From JAIQFL01 sp035295745 (GTDB lineage: Bacteria; Acidobacteriota; Terriglobia; Bryobacterales; Bryobacteraceae): DNA of 52,733 bases. Made by a program: the position numbers and the translations under genes. Below, one piece after another: positions 24,665-33,090 of this stretch (its first letter is position 1; every line of letters starts with the position of its first letter). The stretch spans positions 1 through 52,733 of the forward strand of contig DATGIL010000067.1 of NCBI GenBank assembly GCA_035295745.1, read 5' to 3'. The notes beneath the pieces were generated by a model. It saw only the letters and a program-made list of their open reading frames with translations, was not told where the DNA came from and did no database searches.

Positions 24665-25717
24665 TCACTGCTGCTTGATCGCGATAAACCAGGCGGCGAC
24701 AATCGGACCTTGCGGACCGCGGCCGCCCTTGGTGGGAGGTGGCGCATCAGCGGCTGGAGGCGGGGCGGGACCGCGCTCGGGTTGGAAGAGATACGCGTTG
24801 TGAGTCTTGGGGTCGACGCAGATCGTCTTCGCGCCGCGGAACGTATCGACGGTCGCTACCTTCGTGTACTTGTCGGCGGAATCCTGGTGAACTACCGTGA
24901 CGTTGCCCTCGCCGCCGTTCGGAATGAAGATCAGCTTCTTGGATGGATCCCAGCCTAAGGCGTCCACGCGCGTTCCGTTTTCGATGGACGCTACGACCTT
25001 GCTGTTGCTCGCATCCACCACGACGGAGGTCTTGCTGCAACCCGAAAAGATGCGGTTGGTGGCTTTGTCGTAAGCGATGCCGGTCGGGCCCTGGCACGGC
25101 GCGAGCGGCCACGACTCGGTCGCCTTCCATGTCTTGACGTCGATCACCTGGATGGTATTCTTGCTTTCGTTGTTGACGAAGATGTGTCCTTTGCCATCCG
25201 CCGCAGCGCCTTCGGGAGCGGTGTCCTCAAGCTCGACAGTGGCGACGACGTCACCGGTCTTCGGATCGAGCGCGGTGAGCGTGCCGATCGGCCGGCTGTG
25301 ATTCGTCAGGATGATCTTATCGTCCGGCTCGTCGTACATGATGCCGTCGAGGCCGGGGCCAATCTTGATTTGCTTGATCACCTCCAGCGTCTTCAGATCG
25401 AACATGGTCACGGTCTGGTCGCCGCCATTGGTGGTAAAGCCGTGACCAGCTTTGGTAGCGATGCCCGCGCCATGGACGCCCGGCGTGTTGGGAATGTCGC
25501 CCAGTACTTTGCCGGTAGCGCCTTCGACCACCATCATGTGGGTTCCCCGGGAAACAAAGACGCGGCCCGTTGCCGATTCAACGGCCACGTAATCGGTGCC
25601 GCCCTCACCTTTGATGTCGAACTTTTCCACCTTGAACGTCTGCGCGGTCCCAAGGAAAGGGGCGGCGAGGCTGGTGAAAAAGAAGAGCACAGGTACGGAA
25701 AGTACACGTCTGGTCAT
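24665..25717 (-). CDS. Secreted YncE-like beta-propeller
   Basis: A 350-residue exported protein: signal peptide (about 1-25), then repeats of the YVTN/YncE propeller type, such as Y-V-A-V-E-S-A-T-G-R-V-F-V, M-F-D-L-K-T-L-E-V-I-K-Q-I, T-A-L-D-P-K-T-G-D-V-V-A-T-V and I-Q-V-I-D-V-K-T-W-K. The C-terminus holds a Pro/Ala/Gly-rich low-complexity stretch (P-A-P-P-P-A-A-D-A-P-P-P) before a final strand. Such propellers bind ligands or partner proteins in the periplasm; no catalytic motif is visible. GGAGG five bases before the ATG fixes the start. It is separated from the lipoate operon upstream by 89 bp and may have its own promoter. A hairpin follows the stop. Confidence 0.8.
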   Translation of the reverse strand: MTRRVLSVPVLFFFTSLAAPFLGTAQTFKVEKFDIKGEGGTDYVAVESATGRVFVSRGTHMMVVEGATGKVLGDIPNTPGVHGAGIATKAGHGFTTNGGDQTVTMFDLKTLEVIKQIKIGPGLDGIMYDEPDDKIILTNHSRPIGTLTALDPKTGDVVATVELEDTAPEGAAADGKGHIFVNNESKNTIQVIDVKTWKATESWPLAPCQGPTGIAYDKATNRIFSGCSKTSVVVDASNSKVVASIENGTRVDALGWDPSKKLIFIPNGGEGNVTVVHQDSADKYTKVATVDTFRGAKTICVDPKTHNAYLFQPERGPAPPPAADAPPPTKGGRGPQGPIVAAWFIAIKQQ

Positions 25718-25806
25718 ACGTCCTCCATTCGGCCTTTACATTCTGCCTCAATGCTGATGAATAGAGGATGAACGGGCCCGGGAATAGTGCCGGGAACGCG
25801 ACGTAT

Positions 25807-27198
25807 TTACAACACCTCTTCCGACCAGCTCTCGAGTACCTGCTTGACCTTCGTCATGAACTGATCGGCGAGCGCACCATCGATCAGGCGATGGTCGAAG
25901 CTCAGCGAGAGATGGCAAATGGAGCGGATGGCGATGGCGTCGTCGATGACTACCGGCGTCTTATCGACGGTGCCGACTCCCATGATGGCGACTTGCGGCT
26001 GGTTGATTACAGGTGTTCCCATCAGGCTTCCGAAACTGCCGAAGTTGGTGATGGAGAAGGTGCCCCCTTGCACTTCGTCGGGCTTGAGCTGGCGGGAACG
26101 CGCGCGCGCCGCGAGATCGACCACGGAGCGCTGCAGGCCCAGCACGTTCTTCTCGTCAGCCGCGCGGATCACGGGAACGATCAGGCCGTTTTCCAGGGCC
26201 ACCGCGATGCCGATGTTGATCTCGTTGTGATAAACGATGTTGTTGCCGTCGAGCGAGGAGTTGAGCAGCGGGAACTGGCGCAGGGCCACCACAGCGGCGC
26301 GGGTGATAAATGGCAGATAGGTGAGTGAGAATCCGTAGTTTGCCTGGAACTGGTGCTTGTGACGCTCGCGCATCTTGGCGACCTTGGTCATATCGACGCG
26401 ATGCACGGTGGTGACGTGCGGCGAGGTGCGCTTCGACATCACCATGTGCTCGGCGATCTTAATGCGCATGGTGCTGAGCGGCTCGATGCGGGTCTTGGCG
26501 ACGCCGGCGGGCGGAAGCGGCGCGGAAGCAGCGGCAGGAGGTGGCGCGACGGGGGCTGCGGCGGGAGGCTGCGGTGCCGGGGCTTGCGGTTGCGGTGCGG
26601 GAGAAGGCGGAGGAGTTGCTGGAGCGGCAGTCGGGGGCTGCGGTGCGTGAGCAGGAGGGGCGGCGGGTTGCGAGCCCATCTGCGCAACATACGATTCCAC
26701 ATCGTACTTGGTGATGCGCCCACCGGCTCCGGTGCCTTTCACGCGGCCGAGATCGACATTGTGATCGCGGGCCAGCTTGCGCACCAGGGGCGATAGCGGA
26801 CCTGCTGGTTCCGAAGGCGCCTCTGTAGTGGGGGCCGGAGACTGTGGAGCCGCTTGCGGAGCAGGCGTTGCGGGAGCACTCCCGGGCGCTGGGGCTGCAG
26901 CCTTTGGCTGCTCGACGGCAGGTGCAGGCGCCGGCTCTTCGGCTTTGGGCTTGGCGCCGCTCCCGGTCTCATCGATCCGCGCCACCACCGTATTGATGCC
27001 GACCGTCTTGCTCTCTTCCACCAGAACTTCCGAGAGCGTGCCGGCGGCAGGCGACGGGATTTCGGTATCCACCTTGTCGGTCGAAATCTCGAATAGGGGC
27101 TCATCGCGCTCCACGCGCTCGCCCGGCTTCTTCAGCCACTTGGTCAACGTACCTTCGACAATGCTCTCGCCCATCTGGGGCATCACTACATCGATCAT
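25807..27198 (-). CDS. Dihydrolipoyl acyltransferase (E2) of a 2-oxoacid dehydrogenase
   Basis: A 463-residue E2. Residues 1-76 are a lipoyl domain with the lipoylated Lys42 in S-T-D-K-V-D-T-E. A linker is followed by a peripheral-subunit-binding domain (about 135-172, L-V-R-K-L-A-R-D-H-N-V-D-L), a second long linker that is almost all Ala, Pro and Gln, and the acyltransferase core, with catalytic His436 and Asp440 in S-F-D-H-R-L-I-D-G. It transfers acyl groups to CoA; whether from pyruvate, 2-oxoglutarate or branched-chain acids cannot be told because no E1 lies in the window. GGAGG touches an ATG at 27204 but stands six bases from the next ATG (27198), so 27198 is preferred. It is the last gene of the lpdA-lipB-E2 operon, 9-15 bp after lipB. 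Confidence 0.93.
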   Translation of the reverse strand: MIDVVMPQMGESIVEGTLTKWLKKPGERVERDEPLFEISTDKVDTEIPSPAAGTLSEVLVEESKTVGINTVVARIDETGSGAKPKAEEPAPAPAVEQPKAAAPAPGSAPATPAPQAAPQSPAPTTEAPSEPAGPLSPLVRKLARDHNVDLGRVKGTGAGGRITKYDVESYVAQMGSQPAAPPAHAPQPPTAAPATPPPSPAPQPQAPAPQPPAAAPVAPPPAAASAPLPPAGVAKTRIEPLSTMRIKIAEHMVMSKRTSPHVTTVHRVDMTKVAKMRERHKHQFQANYGFSLTYLPFITRAAVVALRQFPLLNSSLDGNNIVYHNEINIGIAVALENGLIVPVIRAADEKNVLGLQRSVVDLAARARSRQLKPDEVQGGTFSITNFGSFGSLMGTPVINQPQVAIMGVGTVDKTPVVIDDAIAIRSICHLSLSFDHRLIDGALADQFMTKVKQVLESWSEEVL

Positions 27199-27213
27199 GT
27201 CCATCCTCCGCTT

Positions 27214-27870
27214 TCAGACACAGGCTGGAATTCCAGCCATCTCGCAATCGAAAACGCGGCCGAAATGTCCGGCCAGCTTATGAGAAACCTCTTCCAAGGT
27301 GGCTCGCACACCCAGTTGCGCCATCGACGTCACCGGCCGTGTCAATCCGCACGGCACAATGTACTGGAAATAGCTTAAATCGGTGGCGACGTTCAAGGCG
27401 AACCCGTGCGACGTCACCCATCGGCTGATGTGCACGCCGATTGCGGCGATCTTTCGCCCGTCTACCCACACTCCGGTCAGACCCGCTATACGGTCACCGC
27501 CGATCCCGTAATCCGCCAGAGTCTCGATGATCACCTGCTCGACCGCGCGCACATAGGCGCCCACGTCGCGCTTCCACTCTCGCAGATCGACAATCGGATA
27601 GCCCACCAGTTGCCCGGGCCCATGGTACGTAATGTCGCCGCCGCGGTCGGTAGGATAGAAGTCGATTCCGGCGCGTCCCAGCACCTGGTCATCGGCCAGC
27701 AAATTCTCGAGGTGCCCGTTGCGCCCCAGCGTAATGACGTGGGGATGCTCGAGCAGCAGGAGTTGATCGGTGATTTCTCCTTGCTTTCGTTGGGCCACCA
27801 GTTGTAGCTGCAATTCCAGCGCCGTCCGGTAATCGATGCGTCCGAGTTCCCGCAGACAACAATTACGCAT
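27214..27870 (-). CDS. lipB: Octanoyltransferase LipB
   Basis: A 218-residue lipoyl(octanoyl) transferase that moves octanoate from acyl carrier protein to lipoyl domains, the first step of lipoate formation. Conserved blocks are complete: E-H-P-H-V-I-T-L-G-R (41-50), R-G-G-D-I-T-Y-H-G-P-G-Q (76-87), and G-V-W-V-D-G-R-K-I-A-A-I-G-V-H with catalytic Lys140. Catalytic Cys174 is in V-P-C-G-L. Its start overlaps the lpdA stop by 8 bp, so translation is coupled, and the lipoyl-bearing E2 follows directly. The operon therefore makes a lipoyl enzyme together with the means to modify it. LipA, the sulfur-inserting partner, is not in the window. Its length is normal for the family. Confidence 0.96.
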   Translation of the reverse strand: MRNCCLRELGRIDYRTALELQLQLVAQRKQGEITDQLLLLEHPHVITLGRNGHLENLLADDQVLGRAGIDFYPTDRGGDITYHGPGQLVGYPIVDLREWKRDVGAYVRAVEQVIIETLADYGIGGDRIAGLTGVWVDGRKIAAIGVHISRWVTSHGFALNVATDLSYFQYIVPCGLTRPVTSMAQLGVRATLEEVSHKLAGHFGRVFDCEMAGIPACV

Positions 27871-29257
27871 TGATGGATAAACCGTAGACCGCGTTAAATG
27901 CTTCGCCCATCGCCTCGTAAAGCGTGGGATGGGCGTGGATGGTCTGCATCATCACATCCACGGTAGCTTCAGCTTCCATCGCCGCGACGGCCTCTCCTAC
28001 CAGCTCGAACGCCTCCGGGCCGATGATGTGTACACCCAGAATCTCGCCGTATTTCTCGTCCGCCACCACTTTGATGAAGCCTTCGTGGTGTCCCAGAATG
28101 GTGGCCCGGCTGTCGCCTGCAAACGGGAACTTGCCGATCTTGACCTTGTATCCCTGGGCGCGCGCCTGGGCCTCCGTCAGGCCGACGCTGCCGATGCCGG
28201 GCTCGGTGTAGGTGCATCCCGGGATTCGGTTTTTGTTGATCGGCACGGCCGGCTTGCCCGCCATGTGGGCCACGGCGATCATGCCTTCGCGCGTAGCGAC
28301 GTGGGCGAGTTGCGGCGTTCCAGCCACCACGTCGCCGATCGCGTAGACGCCGGGCTCGGCGGTCTGCTGATGCTCGTCCACCTTGATGAAGCCGCGATCG
28401 AGCTCCACCTTGGTGTTCTCGAGGCCGATCTTCTCGGTGTTGGGTTTGCGGCCCACGGCGATGAGGAGTTTCTCGGCTTCCAGGGTCTCCTGTTTGCCGT
28501 CCTTGGTGGTGAGCGTGAGCTTCACGCCGGTGGGGGTCTTCTGGATGTTCTCGGCGCGCGCACCCGTCTCGACACGAATCTTCTGCTTGCGGAAGTTCCG
28601 CTCCAGTTCCTTCGAGATCTCCTCATCTTCCACAGGCACCACCCGAGGCAGCATCTCGATGACCGTGACATCGGTGCCGAAGCGTTTGAAGATGGACGCA
28701 AACTCCACTCCCACTGCGCCCGCTCCGATGATGATCAGGCTCTTGGGAACAGACGTGAGGTCGAGAATCTCGATGTTCGTCAGGATAAACTGTGCGTCGG
28801 GCGTGAGGCCGGGAAGCATGCGAGCCTCCGATCCCGTCGCGATGATGATGTTCTTCGCTTCGAGCGTCTGCACTCCCGAATCGGAACTCACGTCCACCTT
28901 GCCGCCGCCTTTGAGCGTGGCGTATCCCGTAAAACGTTCGACTTTGGCGCGTTTGAGAAGCATCCCGACACCTTTGGAATGCTTGTCGACGATGCCGTCT
29001 TTACGTGCTTTCACCTTGGGATAATCGAGGCGCGGGTTCTCGCACTGGATGCCTTCATCCTCCGCGTGCACGAAGCGCTGCCACACATCGGCAGTCTGCA
29101 AGAGGCTTTTGGTGGGAATGCATCCGACAAGCAGGCAGGTACCTCCCAGCTTGGCCTGCTTCTCGATCAGGGCTGTCTTCAATCCGTACTGGCCGGCGCG
29201 AATGGCTGCGGAGTAGCCGCCGGGGCCACTCCCTATAACAATCAGATCGTATGGCAC
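27863..29257 (-). CDS. lpdA: Dihydrolipoyl dehydrogenase (E3)
   Basis: A 464-residue flavoprotein that reoxidises dihydrolipoyl groups with NAD. Seen: FAD motif G-S-G-P-G-G-Y (9-15), redox disulfide Cys41/Cys46 in G-G-T-C-L-L-V-G-C-I-P, second FAD/NAD motif I-I-G-A-G-A-V-G-V-E-F-A-S, Y-A-I-G-D-V-V-A-G-T-P-Q-L-A, and the His-Glu active pair in H-A-H-P-T-L-Y-E-A. The usual C-L-N-V-G-C is C-L-L-V-G-C here, a minor change. The start is GTG at 29257 (V/M-P-Y-D-L-I-V-I-G) with only a weak ribosome site. It is the first gene of the three-gene operon. The upstream 110 bp holds a 56-bp dispersed repeat. Confidence 0.95.
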   Translation of the reverse strand: MPYDLIVIGSGPGGYSAAIRAGQYGLKTALIEKQAKLGGTCLLVGCIPTKSLLQTADVWQRFVHAEDEGIQCENPRLDYPKVKARKDGIVDKHSKGVGMLLKRAKVERFTGYATLKGGGKVDVSSDSGVQTLEAKNIIIATGSEARMLPGLTPDAQFILTNIEILDLTSVPKSLIIIGAGAVGVEFASIFKRFGTDVTVIEMLPRVVPVEDEEISKELERNFRKQKIRVETGARAENIQKTPTGVKLTLTTKDGKQETLEAEKLLIAVGRKPNTEKIGLENTKVELDRGFIKVDEHQQTAEPGVYAIGDVVAGTPQLAHVATREGMIAVAHMAGKPAVPINKNRIPGCTYTEPGIGSVGLTEAQARAQGYKVKIGKFPFAGDSRATILGHHEGFIKVVADEKYGEILGVHIIGPEAFELVGEAVAAMEAEATVDVMMQTIHAHPTLYEAMGEAFNAVYGLSINA

Positions 29258-29315
29258 TTTTCTCTATTCTAGCGAAGCAGGTGCGAAGTCTGAAACTTCG
29301 GGCTTGCTGAACACA

Positions 29316-29371
29316 CGAAAAGTCTCGACACGAGTGTCGAGACGGCAAAGAAGCGTCTTTGCGCCACGTCT
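29316..29371 (+). repeat. 56-bp dispersed repeat, copy B (double hairpin)
   Basis: Same element as 14898-14953 (48 of 56 positions). Here two palindromes are intact: TCTCGACAC/GTGTCGAGA (29323-29342) and AAAGA/TCTTT (29348-29360). It sits between the lpdA start and the M23 peptidase stop, and its last two bases are part of the peptidase stop codon. It could act as a 3' end for the peptidase transcript. Confidence 0.8.
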
Positions 29372-30743
29372 ATCGCTTCTTGCGGCGCGGGCGTGGGGAG
29401 GGCTCGGCAGCGGCGGATTCTGATTTTGCGGCGGCTCTCGACGGGTCCAGCTTGCTCAGGATGCGGTCCTTGATCCAATGCTCGTCCCACCACTCCCGCG
29501 GATTCGTCTGCACGCCATCAATCTGCATGCTGAAGTGCACGTGGACGCCTCCGGCCAGGCCGGTCTGCCCCGCGATCCCCATCTTCTGGCCCTTTTTCAC
29601 CATGTCGCCGACCTTCACATCGATCTGGCGCATATGTCCGTAGATGGACTGCAAAGAGTAGCCGTGATCGACCACCACGCAGTTGCCGTAGATTCCGAGA
29701 TCGGAGGCCCACACCACGCGGCCGTCATTGGCGGAGTTGACGGGAGCGTTCTGCACGTCGGAAAGGTCGAAGCCCAGATGCACCTGCTGGTCTACCTTCT
29801 TGTCGTGGTAGATGTAATTACGAACGTCGGCGAAATCGGCCTCCTCCTTGCCGTAGTGAATAAAGGGGCCGTTCCAGAGAATCTTCTCCTCGGTTTTGAA
29901 TCGCAGGTCCGCGAGTTGCTGGTTGTTTTTGCGCCGCAGCTCGCCGTTGATCTTGAGGAATCGCGAGAGCAGATCGGGTCCGGGCGCCAGTTGCCCGGTG
30001 GGATCCACTGAGGTCACCAGTTTGTCCATCAGCGCGTCACTGATGGCGAAATCGCGGACACGGAATTTCTTGGGGAAGAGCTTGAACCAGAAGCGTGCGA
30101 CTGCCTCGGTGCCCGCAAGATTGCGCGCGTACACCTGTGGGATCGTGTCGGCGTTCAGGTCCCAGGGAAAAGCGAACATCGAGAAGCGCTGATCGCCGCC
30201 GCCGGGGAGCGGAAAACTGCGGAAGGTATAATTGCCGTCCTTGACACCGGACTCGGTGTACGACCCGCTGGGAGTGAAGGTCACGAGTTCCATGCCGCCC
30301 TGATTCACATAGTGCTGCAGGCCGTCGGCGATCACACGCGGCGGGGCAAGCACCACGTTCAGGTCGTATGCCGCGGAGTCCGTACTGCCCCGCAGATCGT
30401 TGGACACGGTTTCTACCACCAGCCGCGCCGGTCCTTCCTTCAACGTCGGAGCTTTGTTTCTACCCGCCTCAAAGGTCACGTTGCGAGGCGGTTGGTGTCG
30501 GCTCCAGAAGAGGCGGCTCGACGGTGCGCGTTCCTCATACAGCGGGTAGCGCGCGCCGTTCTGTTCCATCCAGGCCGTGAAGTGGCGGACGCCATGTGGA
30601 TTGGCGACGGTGACGGCGACCGGCGTGCTCACGCCAACAACCTTCACGGGTGGCGTCATGCTTAGTTCCGTATGTCCGGACATGACCAGCAGCGAAACCA
30701 CAACCATGACGACCACGACAACCAGTGCGATGATAGCTTTCAC
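29370..30743 (-). CDS. Membrane-anchored M23 (LytM-type) metallopeptidase
   Basis: A 457-residue protein with an N-terminal membrane helix (about 3-24, very rich in Val) and a long extracytoplasmic part. The C-terminal third is an M23 peptidase with zinc ligands His322 and Asp326 (H-L-G-F-D), His370 in Y-G-H-M, and His401/His403 in H-V-H-F-S, so it should cut peptidoglycan cross-links. The region before it is unlike known domains. The C-terminus is basic and Pro-rich (P-R-P-R-R-K-K-R). The start is GTG at 30743, overlapping the S9 peptidase stop as GTGA. A TTG at 30767 would also be in frame, but overlap coupling is the simpler reading. It pairs with the upstream S9 peptidase. Confidence 0.88.
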   Translation of the reverse strand: MKAIIALVVVVVMVVVSLLVMSGHTELSMTPPVKVVGVSTPVAVTVANPHGVRHFTAWMEQNGARYPLYEERAPSSRLFWSRHQPPRNVTFEAGRNKAPTLKEGPARLVVETVSNDLRGSTDSAAYDLNVVLAPPRVIADGLQHYVNQGGMELVTFTPSGSYTESGVKDGNYTFRSFPLPGGGDQRFSMFAFPWDLNADTIPQVYARNLAGTEAVARFWFKLFPKKFRVRDFAISDALMDKLVTSVDPTGQLAPGPDLLSRFLKINGELRRKNNQQLADLRFKTEEKILWNGPFIHYGKEEADFADVRNYIYHDKKVDQQVHLGFDLSDVQNAPVNSANDGRVVWASDLGIYGNCVVVDHGYSLQSIYGHMRQIDVKVGDMVKKGQKMGIAGQTGLAGGVHVHFSMQIDGVQTNPREWWDEHWIKDRILSKLDPSRAAAKSESAAAEPSPRPRRKKR

Positions 30744-32761
30744 TTTTTCACCCAGAGATCGATCCAATCGATGAAAGTCTTATACCAGAGAAGGCTGTTC
30801 TGCGGTTTCAAGACCCAGTGGCCCTCATCCGGAAAGACCAGCAGCTTGGAAGGGACCTTCTGCATTTGCAGCGCCGTGAATAGCTGTAGACCCTGCGTAT
30901 AGGGCACGCGGAAATCCAACTCGCCGTGAATCACCAGCGTGGGTGTATGGAATTCTTTGGCATAGTGGCTGGGCGACCACTTCGCGTAGTCGTCCGGCTT
31001 GTCCCAGGGGGTGCCGCCCATCTCCCAGAGAGGAAACCACAACTCTTCGGTGGCGCCGAATTCGCTGGTCATATCGTAGACGCCCGAGTGGGAAATCAGC
31101 GCGCGGAAGCGCTGCGTGTGGCCCAGAATCCAATCCACCATGAAGCCGCCGTACGATCCACCGGCCGCAGCTATGCGGGAGGGATCCACATAAGGAAGGG
31201 ACGCGACACGGTCGGTCACGGCCATGACGTCGTCGTAAGGGCGCCCACCCCAGTCCTGATTGATCTCATCGATGAATTTCTGACCATAGCCGGTGGATCC
31301 GCGCGGATTCGGCATCGCCACGACATAACCGGCGGCCGCGAAGACCTGGGCGTTCCAGCGATACGTCCAACTGTGGCCCCAGTTGCCCTGCGGTCCTCCG
31401 TGAATCAGCATCAATGCCGGATACTTGCGCGTGGAAGTAAATCCGTACGGTTTGACCACGAAAGTCTGCACACGGGAGCCATCAGGCGTATCGACCCAGA
31501 ACTCTTCGAGCGGCATCATTTCGCAGGAATTCAACACCGCATCGTTCAATCGAGTGAGCGGCACCGCGGCGCCACCGGAGGAAGAGGCCCGGTAGATCTC
31601 GGTGGGAGACACGCCGGTCTGCTGCGTGTAGACCATGGTGCGGCCATCGTGCGTCAGTTGCATGTCGTCGAGATCGGCGTCGCCGCTTGCGGCAATCCGC
31701 ACCGCGCCGCCATTCACCGAAATCAACTGTATGGCCTGTCGTCCGCGGTCGGCAGTGGTGAAGAAGAGATTGGCGGAATCGGGAGACCAGGTGAAGCTGT
31801 TGACCCAGCGGTCTAAGGTATCGGTAAGATTGTTGACTTTGCCGGTGGTTCGCTCGAGCACCAGGAGGCGGAATCGGTCGCTCTCGTATCCGCCGCGAAG
31901 TTGCGACCGCCAGGCGAGATACTTCCCATCGGGCGAGTAACGCGGGCTCATGTCGCCGCCCGGAGTGGCCGTGATCCGGCGCGCATCGCCGCCCTCGATC
32001 GAGACTACGTAGAGATCCGAATTGGTGCTGGTGGCGGCGACCGGGTCCACATTCATCGAGTACACGACTTCCTTCCCATCCGGCGAGATGTCGTAATCGT
32101 CCGGACCGCCGAGCGAAAAGGGCGGGACGTCGTGCGGTCCCGGTGTGAGATCTTTGGGCGCGCCACCGGACACGGGGACCACCATCAGATGGCTGCGTTT
32201 CGAAGATCCCCAGGCATTCCAATGGCGGTAGAGCAGGTCCGTGTAGATCCGCGCACGGACCTTGCTGCTTTTCTCGGCGTCGAGGTTCTTCTGATTGCAC
32301 GCGTTGTCGGAGCCGCACTCGGGGTACAGAGTGCTGGTGAAGAGCAGGTTCTTGCCGTCCGGCGAATAGAGAACGCCATCGGCCTCGGTAGCGAAGTTCG
32401 TGACCTGCCGCGCGTTCGCGCCATCGGGGTCCATCATCCAGATTTGCGACGAACCCGCGCGATCGGAGATGTAGGCAATGTGCTTGGAGTCGGGCGACCA
32501 GCGGGCGCGCTGGTTTGCTTCGCCATCGTTGGTGAGCTGTCGCGGCGCTCCGCCATCCAGCGGCACAATCCAGATCTGCATCGGCTTCTTGTTGGCCGCG
32601 ACGTCGACGGATTGCACGGTGAACGTCACCCAGCGGCCATCGGGAGAGACCTGTGGATCGCCGATCCGCTTCAACTCCATCATGGCGTTGACGTCGAACG
32701 GGCGCTTTTCGGCGAAGGCGATCGCGGGAAGGAACAGCAGGAGGGAGAGCCACCGGCGCAT
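30740..32761 (-). CDS. Secreted S9-family prolyl oligopeptidase-like peptidase
   Basis: A 673-residue exported serine peptidase. After a signal peptide (about 1-17) comes a seven-bladed propeller made of PD40-type repeats (V-S-P-D-G-R-W-V-T-F, W-S-P-D-S-K-H-I-A-Y, Y-S-P-D-G-K-N-L-L-F). The C-terminal alpha/beta hydrolase carries the triad Ser536 (G-G-S-Y-G-G), Asp616 (G-E-L-D-F-R-V) and His648 (D-E-G-H-W). This layout is that of acylaminoacyl/dipeptidyl peptidases, which remove residues from short peptides in the periplasm. The end overlaps the M23 start by 4 bp (GTGA), so the two peptidases are probably made together. The 330 bp upstream is filled by tandem repeats. Confidence 0.93.
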   Translation of the reverse strand: MRRWLSLLLFLPAIAFAEKRPFDVNAMMELKRIGDPQVSPDGRWVTFTVQSVDVAANKKPMQIWIVPLDGGAPRQLTNDGEANQRARWSPDSKHIAYISDRAGSSQIWMMDPDGANARQVTNFATEADGVLYSPDGKNLLFTSTLYPECGSDNACNQKNLDAEKSSKVRARIYTDLLYRHWNAWGSSKRSHLMVVPVSGGAPKDLTPGPHDVPPFSLGGPDDYDISPDGKEVVYSMNVDPVAATSTNSDLYVVSIEGGDARRITATPGGDMSPRYSPDGKYLAWRSQLRGGYESDRFRLLVLERTTGKVNNLTDTLDRWVNSFTWSPDSANLFFTTADRGRQAIQLISVNGGAVRIAASGDADLDDMQLTHDGRTMVYTQQTGVSPTEIYRASSSGGAAVPLTRLNDAVLNSCEMMPLEEFWVDTPDGSRVQTFVVKPYGFTSTRKYPALMLIHGGPQGNWGHSWTYRWNAQVFAAAGYVVAMPNPRGSTGYGQKFIDEINQDWGGRPYDDVMAVTDRVASLPYVDPSRIAAAGGSYGGFMVDWILGHTQRFRALISHSGVYDMTSEFGATEELWFPLWEMGGTPWDKPDDYAKWSPSHYAKEFHTPTLVIHGELDFRVPYTQGLQLFTALQMQKVPSKLLVFPDEGHWVLKPQNSLLWYKTFIDWIDLWVKK

Positions 32762-32828
32762 ACATGACGATTGTAACGCGCGGTGTGCTCCAACCTGCTG
32801 GAAGCGCTCCCCTCACGTGGCTGGCAAC

Positions 32829-33073
32829 GAGCCGCGCGCGTAAGCAAGCGTTGATGGTACCGGACCGCGACAGTGTTTCGCCTTGCGAGCCGCGCGCGTA
32901 AGCAAGCGTTGGTGGTACCGGAGCGTGACTGTGTTTCGCCGCCCGTTGATGGTACCGGAGCGTGACTGCGTTTCGCCTTGCGAGCCGCGCGCGTAAGCAA
33001 GCGTTGGTGGTACCCGAGCGTGACTGTGTTTCGCCGTCCGTTGATGCTACCCAAGCCTGACTATCGTTTCGCC
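32829..33073. repeat. 58-bp tandem repeat array 1
   Basis: Three full units start at 32829, 32887 and 32982, each 54 bp plus a TTGC joint (the third lacks it). They alternate with two short units (32941-32977 and 33036-33073) that lack the first about 20 bases. Each unit begins GAGCCGCGCGCGTAAGCAAG and ends with GTTTCGCC. It fills the whole gap between the S9 peptidase start and the alpha/beta hydrolase stop. The first 24-base core is shared, inverted, with the array at 52398-52733. There are no protein-like frames. Confidence 0.88.
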
Positions 33074-33090
33074 TTCGAACCCCGAGTGTC

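Noticed and set aside
27929..29272. 447-codon plus frame opposite lpdA
   Set aside because: Mirror of a certain gene; composition (His, Asp, Val, Leu) is typical of antisense frames.
32829..33073. Array 1 considered as a coding repeat
   Set aside because: The unit of 58 bp is not a multiple of three, and frames through it are poor in natural composition.
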